NCBI RefSeq assembly: GCF_007860095.1
Contig: NZ_SJPT01000009.1
Coordinates: 1-64,000 of the forward strand
Direction: 5' to 3'
DNA length: 64,000 bases
From: Novipirellula galeiformis
Lineage (GTDB): Bacteria; Planctomycetota; Planctomycetia; Pirellulales; Pirellulaceae
Under the pieces are notes generated by a model. That model was not told the origin of the DNA and searched no databases. It was given only the letters and a program-made list of their open reading frames with translations. Of the stretch, positions 28,023-36,915 are shown in pieces; the stretch's first letter is position 1; each line of letters opens with the position of its first letter. The translations under genes were made by a program, and so were the position numbers.

Positions 28023-28616
28023 ATGATGATGCTGAACCGTTTTTGCACCTTTGGTCTCGCGATGATTTTGACTGCGACCACGTCAAGCATGGTGGTTGCG
28101 AACGCCGCCGAAGTGGCAGACGCAGAAAACGCGAACGCCGAAGCCAAGACCGTTGACGTGTTTGGAGAAGGGGAGCTGAAGGTTCCGTCGCAATTCCAAG
28201 CGACGAAACCGCAATCGGGCATTATCGAGCACGAATTCGTGGCCAAATCAACGGAGAACGAAAAAGCGACCGCACGGGTGACGTTCATGGCCGCCGGCGG
28301 CGACATCCAGGCAAATATCGGCCGTTGGAAAGGCCAATTTAGTGGCGGTGCTGCCGACGCTCAGAAGTCCGAAGAAATGAAGGTGGGCAAGTGGAACGTG
28401 CACATCGTCGATGTCAGCGGCAAGTTTCAAGAGCGCATGGGGGGCGGTCCTTTCTTCGGTGGCAAAACGGTTGAACGCGAAAACTATGCCATGACCGGTG
28501 CGATCATCGTCCATCCCGAAGGCCGCAAGTACTTCGTCAAAATGGTCGGTCCGGCCGAAGTCGTCAGCGAAAACCGCGCTGCCTTTGTGCAGATGATCAA
28601 GAGCATCAACAAGTAA
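28023..28616 (+). CDS. Secreted protein of unknown function
   Basis: The 197-residue protein has a signal peptide (FCTFGLAMILTATTSSMVVANAA) and a compact mature part with segments GEGELKVPSQFQ, GDIQANIGRWKGQF, GKWNVHIVDVSG and NYAMTGAIIVHPEGRKYFVK. It looks like a beta-rich periplasmic domain found in several planctomycetes. No catalytic motif is visible. GGAG precedes three consecutive ATG codons. The next gene begins 88 bp downstream on the same strand. Confidence 0.7.
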   Translation: MMMLNRFCTFGLAMILTATTSSMVVANAAEVADAENANAEAKTVDVFGEGELKVPSQFQATKPQSGIIEHEFVAKSTENEKATARVTFMAAGGDIQANIGRWKGQFSGGAADAQKSEEMKVGKWNVHIVDVSGKFQERMGGGPFFGGKTVERENYAMTGAIIVHPEGRKYFVKMVGPAEVVSENRAAFVQMIKSINK

Positions 28617-28703
28617 GCACGCCCTGTGAGCGTGAACGTCGTCGCGTTGCACGCATCGCGACGACGCCATCGACCCCTGTCCTTTTTGTACGCTGCACAC
28701 TCG

Positions 28704-30203
28704 ATGAACATCCACCTCTTTCTTGAGCACCATGGAATCCTCCGCAATCCGTTTGCCGAGGAAGATGCTCAAACCGACCCGGTCTTTAAAGAACATTGCA
28801 TCAGCAATGCGTACCATCCCATCTGGGACAAGGTGTACGGTGACCCGAGCGAACCGTCGACCTCGATCATCTTTGGCCCCAAAGGGTCCGGAAAAACAGC
28901 GATGCGGTTACAAATCGATCGCCATTTGACGCGTTACAACCTGGAGAATCCAGATCGCCGCGTGTACGTGATTCATTACGATGACTTCAATCCCTTCCTG
29001 GATCACTTCAGCGAACGACTCAGTCGCCGCGTGAGCAAGAAACCCGAAAAGGTACTCGACGCATGGCGACTATGGGATCACGTCGATTCGATCTTGTGCA
29101 TCGGAGTGACCGATCTCGTCGATCGCATGCTTGGAGTGAATGACAACATTCGCACCGACGCGATTGACGATGCCTCGATACGCTCGCTTGATCGCACTTC
29201 GGCTCGCGATCTGCTGTTGTTGGCGGCTTGCTATGACCAATCAACCGATTCCTCTTTTTTGGCGCGTTGGAACTCGCTTCGAAAGCACCTCAAATTCGGA
29301 AACTTGGCTTCCAAAACCACCTGGATCGGGGCGATCGCTTGGTCGGTGCTTAGCGTGATGTTTGTGGCTTGGTTTTTCCCACCGTCCACCCTTGCCGAGG
29401 GCGGACGCGATTTGACCTCGCTGTGGTTGTTGCCGCTAATGTTGGTCATCGGTTGGCTTCCGCACTGGATTCGCATGAGCAAATGCCAATTTGCGGCACT
29501 GGGGATGCACAAGCATATGCGGGTCGGGAAACGCGAAACCAGCTCGATGCGCAAGGTTCTGCAAAGCATCCCGGCGGTGGAATTGGCTAGCCAGCCCCTG
29601 CCACGCTACGATCGCACCGATGACCGCTACGAATTGCTGCACAAATTCCAAGGTATTTTGCGTCGTCTTGGCTACACCGGAATCATTGTGCTGATGGACC
29701 GCGTGGACGAACCCCACCTGACCGGTGGCAAACCGGAATTGATGCAGCGTTTCGTCTGGCCAATGCTCGACAACAAATTGCTGAAGCATCCCGGCATGGG
29801 CTTCAAAATGATGTTGCCTCAAGAATTGCATCGCGAAATTGAACGCGAAACGCGTGAATTCCACGAGCGAGCACGGTTGGATAAACAAAATGTCATCCCC
29901 GCGTTCCAGTGGACTGGCGAAGCCCTCTACGATCTCGCTCGCGCCCGGATGATCGCCTGTGCAGCAGACAATCAAACCCCGGAGCCCAAAGACCTATTCG
30001 AGGACGACGTCAGCTACCAACGCATGCTCTCGGCGTACCAATCGCTTCGGGTACCGCGTCATTTATTTCGCTTCCTGTATCGAGTGCTGGTCGATCATTG
30101 CAATCGCTACACCGACTCGGAACCGGAATTCAAAATCAAGGCTGAGACGTTTGAATCGGTGTTGGCGGTATACGGCCGCGATAACGACCCTAACTTCACT
30201 TAG
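28704..30203 (+). CDS. P-loop NTPase with internal membrane segments
   Basis: The 499-residue protein opens with NIHLFLEHHGILRNPFAEEDA, then Walker A GPKGSGKTAM (about 57-66) and YVIHYDDFNPFLDHF. Two hydrophobic stretches (TWIGAIAWSVLSVMFVAWFF at about 204-225 and LWLLPLMLVIGWLPHWI at about 238-255) interrupt the NTPase fold, and the second half resumes with TGIIVLMDRVDEPHLTGG, a candidate Walker B region (IVLMDRVDE), and a helical C-terminus. The N-terminal part is reminiscent of ExeA/ORC-like ATPases, but the membrane hairpin inside is unusual. No named family can be assigned. The start at 28704 excludes an unrelated basic stretch. Confidence 0.7.
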   Translation: MNIHLFLEHHGILRNPFAEEDAQTDPVFKEHCISNAYHPIWDKVYGDPSEPSTSIIFGPKGSGKTAMRLQIDRHLTRYNLENPDRRVYVIHYDDFNPFLDHFSERLSRRVSKKPEKVLDAWRLWDHVDSILCIGVTDLVDRMLGVNDNIRTDAIDDASIRSLDRTSARDLLLLAACYDQSTDSSFLARWNSLRKHLKFGNLASKTTWIGAIAWSVLSVMFVAWFFPPSTLAEGGRDLTSLWLLPLMLVIGWLPHWIRMSKCQFAALGMHKHMRVGKRETSSMRKVLQSIPAVELASQPLPRYDRTDDRYELLHKFQGILRRLGYTGIIVLMDRVDEPHLTGGKPELMQRFVWPMLDNKLLKHPGMGFKMMLPQELHREIERETREFHERARLDKQNVIPAFQWTGEALYDLARARMIACAADNQTPEPKDLFEDDVSYQRMLSAYQSLRVPRHLFRFLYRVLVDHCNRYTDSEPEFKIKAETFESVLAVYGRDNDPNFT

Positions 30204-30642
30204 GCGTCCTCTCATCTTGCAGCGGCTCGTGCGGACGCCGACACAAAAGTCTGTACTTGATTCATTCCCTCGCTGACGGGTCGGGTTGTGGTGAGGCGCG
30301 GGGAATGTGATGTGCGGGAACAACGTCAATAGCGGCACAGAACGAAGACAGAAACAGCCACTTCCATGGCGTTTGATAGCTAAAGGACGGGTTGATGATG
30401 GCATTAGACGTAATGCATTCGCCACGATCATGTGGATGATCGATACGATTCGCCCCATCGCTGGCGAAATTACCCTCAGAAAAGCGTTTCACGGCGTCAG
30501 TCCAAGCCGCTGGGGCTTGGTGTTTTCGTTTCGTTTTGGTAGGCTGTGGCCCGCGGCGACGTGATTAAACTTAAATCTTAACGAAAAGTGCGTTGGAATC
30601 GGCTTCCCATTCCAACCCCAATCTCATTGGAGAACGAACTAG
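30204..30642. other. Gene-free region before the COX24-like gene
   Basis: It contains a family F repeat at 30266-30290 and a small hairpin, CCAAGCC (30502-30508) with GGCTTGG (30514-30520), followed by TGTTTTCGTTT. The latter could be a leader or terminator hairpin. The open frame at 30307-30564 has no protein-like features. Confidence 0.4.
30266..30290. repeat. Short dispersed repeat, family F, copy 1
   Basis: The 25-bp motif TCCCTCGCTGACGGGTCGGG plus TTGTG recurs with one to three changes at 34534 and 50766, always in intergenic DNA. Confidence 0.7.
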
Positions 30643-30732
30643 GTGGGTACGAAACGAACGGGCAAAGGACGACGAAAAGTAGGCCGTAAGAAACGCCGCA
30701 TGCGAGCGAAGATTCGTCACCGCAAAAAATAA
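30643..30732 (+). CDS. 29-residue basic protein, AURKAIP1/COX24-like
   Basis: A GTG codon preceded by GGAG (10 nt away) opens 29 codons ending in TAA. The peptide is almost entirely basic: VGTKRTGKGRRK, then VGRKKRRMRAKIRHRKK. This is the composition and RKKRRMRxKxxHRK layout of the tiny AURKAIP1/COX24-domain proteins, related to the mitochondrial ribosomal protein mS38. I recognise the pattern but cannot run a search; such genes are usually missed because of their size. A role in the ribosome is inferred from the family. Confidence 0.6.
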   Translation: MGTKRTGKGRRKVGRKKRRMRAKIRHRKK

Positions 30733-30937
30733 TTAACGCGGATGGCGTGGATGACAGGTGGAACCGTGCATTAAGGTGCTCTGTGAACTTGGTCATTCCC
30801 CTGATAAACCGACGGACGCCTTCGTCCGTCGCGATGGCACTTCCGTCACCATGGCTGGCCACTTCATTCTGGCTTGCCCCCCGCGTCCTGCAACACAGGA
30901 CGCCACTCTCGGCGATATGGCACGGGACGCTACAGGG

Positions 30938-31801
30938 TCAAGACTTACCTTGCCCCTTCAATTCGCGTTGTAGCTCTGCCTTTTCATGCTCATAGGCACG
31001 GCGAACCTCTGCGAGGTCGATATCGACCTTCGGCAATTGCGGATCCATCTCCTTCAGCGTCTCGCAAACAATCGCGGAGACCGCTGCATCGCGGTACCAT
31101 TTCTTGTCAGCCGGGATCACAAACCAGGGAGCATCCTTGGTGCTGCATTTGCGAAATGCATCCTCATACGCCTCGCGATACTTGGCCCCTTTCTCGCGTG
31201 CGCGATAGTCACTCAGATTTAGCTTCCAATGCTTCGCAGGGACGTCCAAACGCTCCTTGAATCGCTCGAGTTGCTCCCCCGAACTGATGTGCAAATAGAA
31301 CTTTAGGATGCGGGTACCACGCTCAGCCAACAATGCTTCGAATTGGTTAATCATCTCGTAGCGTTTGCTCCACACGCTCTTGGGGACCAAGTCCTCGACT
31401 CGGACGACCAACACATCTTCGTAGTGGGAGCGATTAAAGATTGAGATCTGGCCAGCACCGGGCGTGCATTGATGAACACGCCACAAGAAATCGTGAGCTC
31501 GCTCGATCTCCGTCGGCACCTTGAAGGGATAGGTGCGAACGCCTTGCGTATTCATGCGGCCGAGCACTTTTCGAATCACCCCATCTTTGCCGGCTGCATC
31601 AGGGGCCTGCAAGATGACCAACAACGACTGCCGCCCCTCGACGTGCAAACGGTACTGAAGCTCACACAGCTTGCCGACCATTTGATCGGTAAACGCACGC
31701 GCCTCCGCTTTTGATTCAAAGGGTCCCTGGGGCTCCGTTTCGAGCGACTTCAGTTTGACGGATTGACCTGGCTCAACGATGTGCTTGCTAACAAAATCCA
31801 T
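30938..31801 (-). CDS. ppk2: Polyphosphate kinase 2 family protein
   Basis: The protein is 287 residues from the ATG at 31801, preceded by GAGAGGAAAGG. PPK2 motifs are present: LLVILQAPDAAGKDGVIRKV (P-loop-like), GVRTYPFKVPTEIERAHDFL, SIFNRSHYEDVLVVRV and WFVIPADKKWYRDAAV. PPK2 enzymes transfer phosphate between polyphosphate and nucleotides; AMP, ADP and GDP specificities exist in the family and cannot be told apart here. The adenylate-kinase-like gene lies 47 bp upstream on the same strand, so both may be co-transcribed. Confidence 0.93.
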   Translation of the reverse strand: MDFVSKHIVEPGQSVKLKSLETEPQGPFESKAEARAFTDQMVGKLCELQYRLHVEGRQSLLVILQAPDAAGKDGVIRKVLGRMNTQGVRTYPFKVPTEIERAHDFLWRVHQCTPGAGQISIFNRSHYEDVLVVRVEDLVPKSVWSKRYEMINQFEALLAERGTRILKFYLHISSGEQLERFKERLDVPAKHWKLNLSDYRAREKGAKYREAYEDAFRKCSTKDAPWFVIPADKKWYRDAAVSAIVCETLKEMDPQLPKVDIDLAEVRRAYEHEKAELQRELKGQGKS

Positions 31802-31848
31802 GTTGCCTTTCCTCTCTCGTAGAAACCAGGGCCAATGCAATCTCGCGG

Positions 31849-33057
31849 CTAACCTCGCCGGATTTCCGAGCCTTTGAAGCGAATCGCGACGCGATAGACC
31901 TTTTTCTGGCGACAATGGACTTCGCCGGTTTTCAGATCAAAGCGGACGGGAATTTCATCGCGTTGCAAGTCGACGCTGGCATGAAAACCCCGCTCGGAAA
32001 ACACGTCAATCAACATCTTCAATGCCAACGAACTCTCGAGCACCGGGTCTTCGGAGTTGATGCAGCAGTAGCCTGAAATGGCATGACGCAACACAATCGG
32101 CATCATCTTGACTTCGATAAACTCGATCACTCGGTGAAACAATTCACTGTGCTCGATTTCATAACCATCCAAACGGCTGACCAAATCGCGACGCGCGTGC
32201 ATCACGATATCGCTCGCCACCGGAATATGGTTCAGAGCATTAAAGGTCCGCGGATCGAGCTCAAGCGAACTTTGATACTCCAACTCTCGCAAAATATTCT
32301 CTTGCACCACATCAAGAGGTGCCTGAGCGTTGATAAAGTGAAAGTGGAAAATCTGCTTCAACGAGACCAGTGCATCGTACGTCTGCTCTTTGAAAACGCG
32401 ATATCGGTTTCGCGCCAACTCGACATCAAAATCGGTCGGCCGCTCTTCCCACATCGTCCCAATGCCGGTGCGGCGAACCTCTTCGTTATGCGCAAGTACT
32501 TGACGCCCACGCTGCAGTTGCCGTTCGATACTCTCGGACTCTTCGACAAACAACACCATGATATGAAAGTGGGGCTGTCTGAAATGAGCCGACATCGGGG
32601 TCTCGGCGAACTCACGCCGCATCGTCTTCATTTCATCGTGAAGCATCTTCAAACACTCGACTTGGACCTGGGTACGCGGATACCCATCGAGGATCGCCCC
32701 GGTTCGATGCTCCGGCTTCAAGAGCTCACGGAACAAGATGCTCACGACCTCACGATCTCCCACCATGCCACCGCGTGCCTTGATATCTTCCGCCTCAGGG
32801 CTGCTCAGCAATTGGCTGACGACGATCGGCTTGGAGGTGATGTCGCGGACCTTGCAAATAAAATCCGAGTTCGTTCCCTTGCCCGCCCCAGGAGCCCCAC
32901 CTAACAAGATTAGCTCTCGGGGAAAGTGCAAGTTTTCGCGGCCGTAATCGGCTTCGAGGCGTCTCCATACCGAGTTAAAAATTAACTGGGCATCCTTTAC
33001 TTCCAAGTCGGCTGGCTTGGTCTTAGGTTCGGGTGTTTCAGACAAGGAAGGACTCAC
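31849..33057 (-). CDS. Adenylate kinase-like protein with a long C-terminal extension
   Basis: The 402-residue protein (GTG start) has the P-loop GGAPGAGKGT at residues 53-62, a VSQLL/SSPEAE region, GGMVGDREVVSILFREL and the family DGYPRT (DGFPRT in most adenylate kinases) near 118. The lid region is short. After about residue 260 comes a 140-residue extension (EIEHSELFHRVIEFIEVKMM, CINSEDPVLESSLALKMLID) that adenylate kinases lack and that I do not recognise. The neighbouring PPK2 would supply or consume ADP. No ribosome site is clear at the GTG. Confidence 0.82.
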   Translation of the reverse strand: MSPSLSETPEPKTKPADLEVKDAQLIFNSVWRRLEADYGRENLHFPRELILLGGAPGAGKGTNSDFICKVRDITSKPIVVSQLLSSPEAEDIKARGGMVGDREVVSILFRELLKPEHRTGAILDGYPRTQVQVECLKMLHDEMKTMRREFAETPMSAHFRQPHFHIMVLFVEESESIERQLQRGRQVLAHNEEVRRTGIGTMWEERPTDFDVELARNRYRVFKEQTYDALVSLKQIFHFHFINAQAPLDVVQENILRELEYQSSLELDPRTFNALNHIPVASDIVMHARRDLVSRLDGYEIEHSELFHRVIEFIEVKMMPIVLRHAISGYCCINSEDPVLESSLALKMLIDVFSERGFHASVDLQRDEIPVRFDLKTGEVHCRQKKVYRVAIRFKGSEIRRG

Positions 33058-33148
33058 AGTTCGATTCAGCGAGGAAGGGGGGAGAGGATCAACGCCCTAG
33101 GATAACTAGTTTGCCGAAGCGGTCACGGCCCCACCCAGCGAATCGTCG

Positions 33149-33706
33149 CTAACGCCGATAAATTGATTCGGCATTGATTTGGATCATGTTGATCGGCTCT
33201 TGATACTCAGCCACCCCTTTGACCACCACCGAATCCCCTTTCTTAACCCCCAGCATCGCCTGCGCATCCTGGGCGATCAATGCCCCCGACGGATCCACAA
33301 AGCGAACCACCACCTTGGGGGCATTTTTTAATTTTCGCTTACAAAATGGACAATTGTTCGCGTGATCGGGATCACCGGCAGCGTGTTCGGCATCCGGAAG
33401 TTCGGACAACACAAAGGTTGCCTTGCCCTTCTCAAACGGATCCAAATCGCCGGCATCAATCTTTCCCGCCAGCACGACTCCACCGGCCGCCGCCGCCGCG
33501 CCCCCCTCGGAGGTCACCGCTTCCTTAAACGCCGTTGGTGTGATCGCTCCCTCTGGCTCGATGGCCAGCAAATAGGAGGACGACACGGTGTCGACGGTGG
33601 ACGACGTTGGATCGCCACAGCCCACCAGGGCTAGGCCCAGGATTGCCGTCAGAAATGTGGTGGCGTTGGTGGTGGAGGTCATCGATCGAATCCAAGTTTG
33701 AATCAT
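33149..33706 (-). CDS. Lipoprotein with CxxC site
   Basis: The 185-residue protein has a lipobox (LALVGC) after a hydrophobic leader; an internal ATG at 33682 would also work. The mature part has NNCPFCKRKLKNAPKV, where CPFC could bind metal or be redox-active, followed by VVVRFVDPSGALIAQDA and GDSVVVKGVAEYQEPINMIQI, which reads like an OB-fold. It begins 7 bp after the stop of the His-rich lipoprotein, so the two form an operon. Function unknown; metal handling is a guess from the neighbour. Confidence 0.72.
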   Translation of the reverse strand: MIQTWIRSMTSTTNATTFLTAILGLALVGCGDPTSSTVDTVSSSYLLAIEPEGAITPTAFKEAVTSEGGAAAAAGGVVLAGKIDAGDLDPFEKGKATFVLSELPDAEHAAGDPDHANNCPFCKRKLKNAPKVVVRFVDPSGALIAQDAQAMLGVKKGDSVVVKGVAEYQEPINMIQINAESIYRR

Positions 33707-33713
33707 TACGGTA

Positions 33714-34319
33714 CTATTTCTTCGCAGCGTCGGCCAAATCCGACAGGGTTTTCACCGCCGCGTCCACCGATTTGGCGACCTCGGTGTACTCCTTGCCAGC
33801 CTCGCCCTTGGCATCATGGACACGCGCGTCAACCTCGCCGAACGAATCGAACAAAGTCTCAATCGCTTTCATGGCCTGCGATTTTTGATCCTCCGACATC
33901 GCTGACGCCTCGACGAGCGTTTCAATCCCTTCGAGTAGATGGCCGACTTCGTGCAAAGGCCCATCAGCTTCCTCGACATTCCCCGCGGCAAAGCCGTCAC
34001 GAATCTTATCTCGCATCCCCGCGAGCATCGCGACAGCATCACTGTAATTTTTCGGCACCGCCACCTCGTCAAGATGGACTAGCGCGCCAGCATCAAGCCC
34101 AGCCTCTTTGGCATCGATCATCTTTGCATCGCCATGATCGTGCCCATGATCGTGACCACCCTCGTCGTGGCTATGCCCGTGATCATCGTCATGCCCATGG
34201 TCATCAGCGACAACTTCCACCGGAGCGGCTGGCGGCACCTCAGGCTTACTACACCCCGAAACGAACGCGAAGTAACCGACGGCGGCCATTGCAACCGAAA
34301 ATTTGCCGAAGAGTCTCAT
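33714..34319 (-). CDS. Histidine-rich lipoprotein
   Basis: The 201-residue protein has a lipobox (YFAFVSGC) and then a metal-binding-type stretch of alternating His, Asp and Gly (DDHGHDDDHGHSHDEGGHDH, about residues 40-59). The remaining 130 residues are helical (AVAMLAGMRDKIRDGFAAGN, EADGPLHEVGHLLEGIETLV). The His cluster suggests binding of Zn, Ni, Co or Cu at the cell surface. It is the first gene of a pair with the CxxC lipoprotein. Confidence 0.78.
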   Translation of the reverse strand: MRLFGKFSVAMAAVGYFAFVSGCSKPEVPPAAPVEVVADDHGHDDDHGHSHDEGGHDHGHDHGDAKMIDAKEAGLDAGALVHLDEVAVPKNYSDAVAMLAGMRDKIRDGFAAGNVEEADGPLHEVGHLLEGIETLVEASAMSEDQKSQAMKAIETLFDSFGEVDARVHDAKGEAGKEYTEVAKSVDAAVKTLSDLADAAKK

Positions 34320-34666
34320 GGATACACCTTATTGTGAGCTTAAAACGAGTGATTTGGGAGGGAACCGGATTTGATTTTACGCTTGATTCGACCAATCCGT
34401 TAGTACGTGTCCCGAGTGCGATCGGTTCACATCATGACAACAAGCTTTGAAGTTGCACGGTTGCATCTTTTCCCAGCAAATTGCAACCCGACGCGCAAAC
34501 GAAGGACCGAAGCACGCAGCCCTCCACGGTGGGTCCCTCGCTGACGCGTCGGGCTGTGAAACCGATTGCGGCAATAATCATTCACGACTCGACAATCATT
34601 CACCACTCGACGCGTTGGCCGTTGGAACGCGAGCAATAGGGCAAAGGTTCAAACCAAGCGGGCGGG
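34320..34666. other. Gene-free region with repeat F and a tandem duplication
   Basis: It holds family F copy 2 (34534-34558) and an 18-bp duplication (34576-34611). Otherwise nothing is supported. It is bounded by the start of the His-rich lipoprotein gene on one side and the stop of the TlpA-like gene on the other. Confidence 0.5.
34534..34611. repeat. Family F repeat copy 2 plus 18-bp tandem duplication
   Basis: Family F motif TCCCTCGCTGACGCGTCGGG at 34534-34553, continued CTGTG to 34558. Then AATCATTCACGACTCGAC at 34576-34593 is repeated with one change at 34594-34611. Confidence 0.75.
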
Positions 34667-36016
34667 CTATTCCGACTGATCTTTCCCTTCCGCCTTATCC
34701 TTGGCTTCGGCTGCGTCGTTCGCTGCGGCCTCTTGCGCTGCGGCCTCTTGCGCTTCGAGCAATTCATCAAGATAACGTTGCAAACGGTCCTTGCGTCCTT
34801 CTTCGGCAAGTTCGACCGCCGCGGTCTGGGTTGCAATCGCCGCCGCTCGGTCACCGAGGGCCTGTTGCAAATGAGCAATGGTGTCCATCACAAACGGTTT
34901 CGATGCGCCCGTGTCATCGACAATCGCTTGCGTCTTTTTCAGTGCGGCACGAACCGTATCTTTGTCAGTAATTTTGCCGGCTTCAGCGTACCTCGCGATG
35001 GTCCAAGCCAGCCGATTGATGGCCTCAAAACCAAGCGATTCGTCCTTCAACAGACTCGCGACATAGGCCTTCAATTCATCGCTTCGCGACTCTTCGCCAG
35101 CCAGCACTTGTAACTTGACCATCTGCATTTGTGAGACGCGTGGCGCCAATTTCCCGGTGGCGATGTAATCGTCCAGGATCTGCAACGCCTTGTCCGTTTC
35201 CTTGCTCCGCATCGCTTTGACAAATGCCTGAAAAACCATGTCCGCATGTTGATCCTCTTTGAACTTTTCGGCAAACGCATCGCGATCCCAATCGTCATTG
35301 ACGACCTTTGCCAACGGCTCATCAATCGACATGGGATGCCCGATCCACTCAATTTTCCCGCTCTTGCCAACTAGGAAGGCGCAAGGAATGCCATTCTGGC
35401 CAGACGCTTCCATATAGGATTTCGAGGTAGAGCGGTCAGGATCGGTCGTCAAGCAATAACTGCTCGTCAGCTCCTGATACGTTTGGGGCGCATCATCGCC
35501 CTCTTTGGCTCCAGGCACCTCGCGTTTGAGAAAGGCTTCAATCGTCGCCATCGGCTCGCTGCTAACGCTGATGATTTGAACATCGCGGTCCGCGTACTCC
35601 TTTTGCAACGCGACGATGTGAGGCATTGCGGCGATACAGGGACCGCACCATGTCGCCCAAAATTCAACGACATAGACCTTGTTGTTCTCGAACTTCGAGA
35701 CGGGATCAAAGGCACCGTCCCCGTCATGAATCCAGTGCATGATGTCCAGCTCGGGCGCCACCGAACCGATCGTCAACGGCTCGATCGCTTGCTCGGCCTC
35801 CTCCCGCGTTGTGGCATCCTTTTCCGCTTCGCTATTCTTTTCGGCTTCGTTTTTCTGTTCGGGCTGCCCGTCACCTTGGCGGCTTGCCTCCACCTTGGTT
35901 ATTTGCGGATTGGTTGAGCCGCCGGTCGGTTGGGCAGACTGAGCCCACAGGGGGGACGTGATCGCAACGGGAATGGCCAAGGAGACAGCAACGGCCCGAA
36001 AAATGAATCGCTTCAT
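34667..36016 (-). CDS. TlpA/ResA-like periplasmic thioredoxin with helical C-terminus
   Basis: The protein is 449 residues from the ATG at 36016, with a signal peptide (FIFRAVAVSLAIPVAITSPL). A charged Glu/Lys-rich linker precedes the redoxin domain: VYVEFWATWCGPCIAAMPHI carries the WCGPC active site, followed by YADRDVQIISVSSE and GIPCAFLVGKSGKIEWIGHP with the cis-proline. The last 200 residues are helical, TPR-like (ALQILDDYIATGKLAPRVSQ), ending in an Ala/Glu-rich tail. It should reduce or shuffle periplasmic disulfides. It has no close partner gene. Confidence 0.88.
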   Translation of the reverse strand: MKRFIFRAVAVSLAIPVAITSPLWAQSAQPTGGSTNPQITKVEASRQGDGQPEQKNEAEKNSEAEKDATTREEAEQAIEPLTIGSVAPELDIMHWIHDGDGAFDPVSKFENNKVYVVEFWATWCGPCIAAMPHIVALQKEYADRDVQIISVSSEPMATIEAFLKREVPGAKEGDDAPQTYQELTSSYCLTTDPDRSTSKSYMEASGQNGIPCAFLVGKSGKIEWIGHPMSIDEPLAKVVNDDWDRDAFAEKFKEDQHADMVFQAFVKAMRSKETDKALQILDDYIATGKLAPRVSQMQMVKLQVLAGEESRSDELKAYVASLLKDESLGFEAINRLAWTIARYAEAGKITDKDTVRAALKKTQAIVDDTGASKPFVMDTIAHLQQALGDRAAAIATQTAAVELAEEGRKDRLQRYLDELLEAQEAAAQEAAANDAAEAKDKAEGKDQSE

Positions 36017-36457
36017 GGATGTGTTCGTCAGCTTGAGAAGTGAGGCAGGAGAGAGGACAGTTGTCGTAGGCAATTATAGCGGTCCCCCCAGCTCGAGACA
36101 GACGGATCGAGACAGACGGATCGAGATAGGCGGATCGAGATCGGCGGGACGATCGCTGGCCAGCACGTTGGGCATTTCCAAGGAGCCCGGCAATACGAGA
36201 ATCTTGTACGAGTCTGACCCGCGAAGGCAATTTCGATCCTTTTATGCGGATTATGCCGTTTGGTTCAAGAATGACGGCTTTAACGACCGAAGATGCTTGA
36301 GTAGCAAACTGTGAGTTGAGCCCTTTGCGAAGATTCACGCCGGACTAGCTTGACGGCGTGCCAATCAGGACCTAGACTCCAAAAGCGTTTAAGTTGAAAC
36401 TAGCAAAGGGTTTAGAGCGATTGCCTTAATGGCGATCGTTATCGCAGGGAGTCACGT
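36017..36457. other. Divergent region between the TlpA-like and HU genes
   Basis: It carries the 14-bp tandem repeat at 36095-36150. The HU promoter should lie in the AT-richer part before 36440. No other feature is supported. Confidence 0.4.
36095..36150. repeat. 14-bp tandem repeat, four units
   Basis: GAGACAGACGGATC occurs twice exactly (36095-36122), then GAGATAGGCGGATC and GAGATCGGCGGGAC. Divergence grows along the array. Confidence 0.9.
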
Positions 36458-36862
36458 GTGACCAAGAAAGACATCGTGCGAGCGATCTCGGAAGAGGTAG
36501 GACTGACTCAACAGCAGACGAAGGAAATTGTACAGAAGACATTTGACGCGATCGTCGATTGCTTGGTACGAGAACGGCGGATTGAGCTTCGAAACTTTGG
36601 GGTTTTCGAAGTCAAACCACGAGCCGCTCGCAAGGCCCGCAACCCACGAACCGGACAACAAGTCGAAGTTCCTAGCAAACACGTTGTGACGTTCAAGCCA
36701 GGAAAGTACATGGAAACCAAAGTCCACAATCTGGATGAGTCCGAAGCACCGAAGCCAGAAACCACTCAAACCGACGATTTAGCACAAGCCAGAGCTTCCC
36801 AGGCTCATATCGACCCGACCCCCAAACCAGATGCCCCGAGCGGCAAATGGGGCGAAGGTTAA
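36458..36862 (+). CDS. HU-family DNA-binding protein with C-terminal tail
   Basis: The 134-residue protein starts with GTG at 36458 behind a GGGAG site. Residues 1-90 follow [45 protein letters not shown], then the DNA-binding arm [20 protein letters not shown] and FKPGKYM. The remaining 40 residues are an acidic, Pro/Thr-rich tail, unusual beyond the compact HU domain. It should bend or compact DNA as a dimer. A small lipoprotein gene follows 53 bp downstream. Confidence 0.95.
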   Translation: MTKKDIVRAISEEVGLTQQQTKEIVQKTFDAIVDCLVRERRIELRNFGVFEVKPRAARKARNPRTGQQVEVPSKHVVTFKPGKYMETKVHNLDESEAPKPETTQTDDLAQARASQAHIDPTPKPDAPSGKWGEG

Positions 36863-36915
36863 CCCAATATCACGCACACCCAATCTGACTTAGACCGTTC
36901 ATGGAGGAACGTTCG

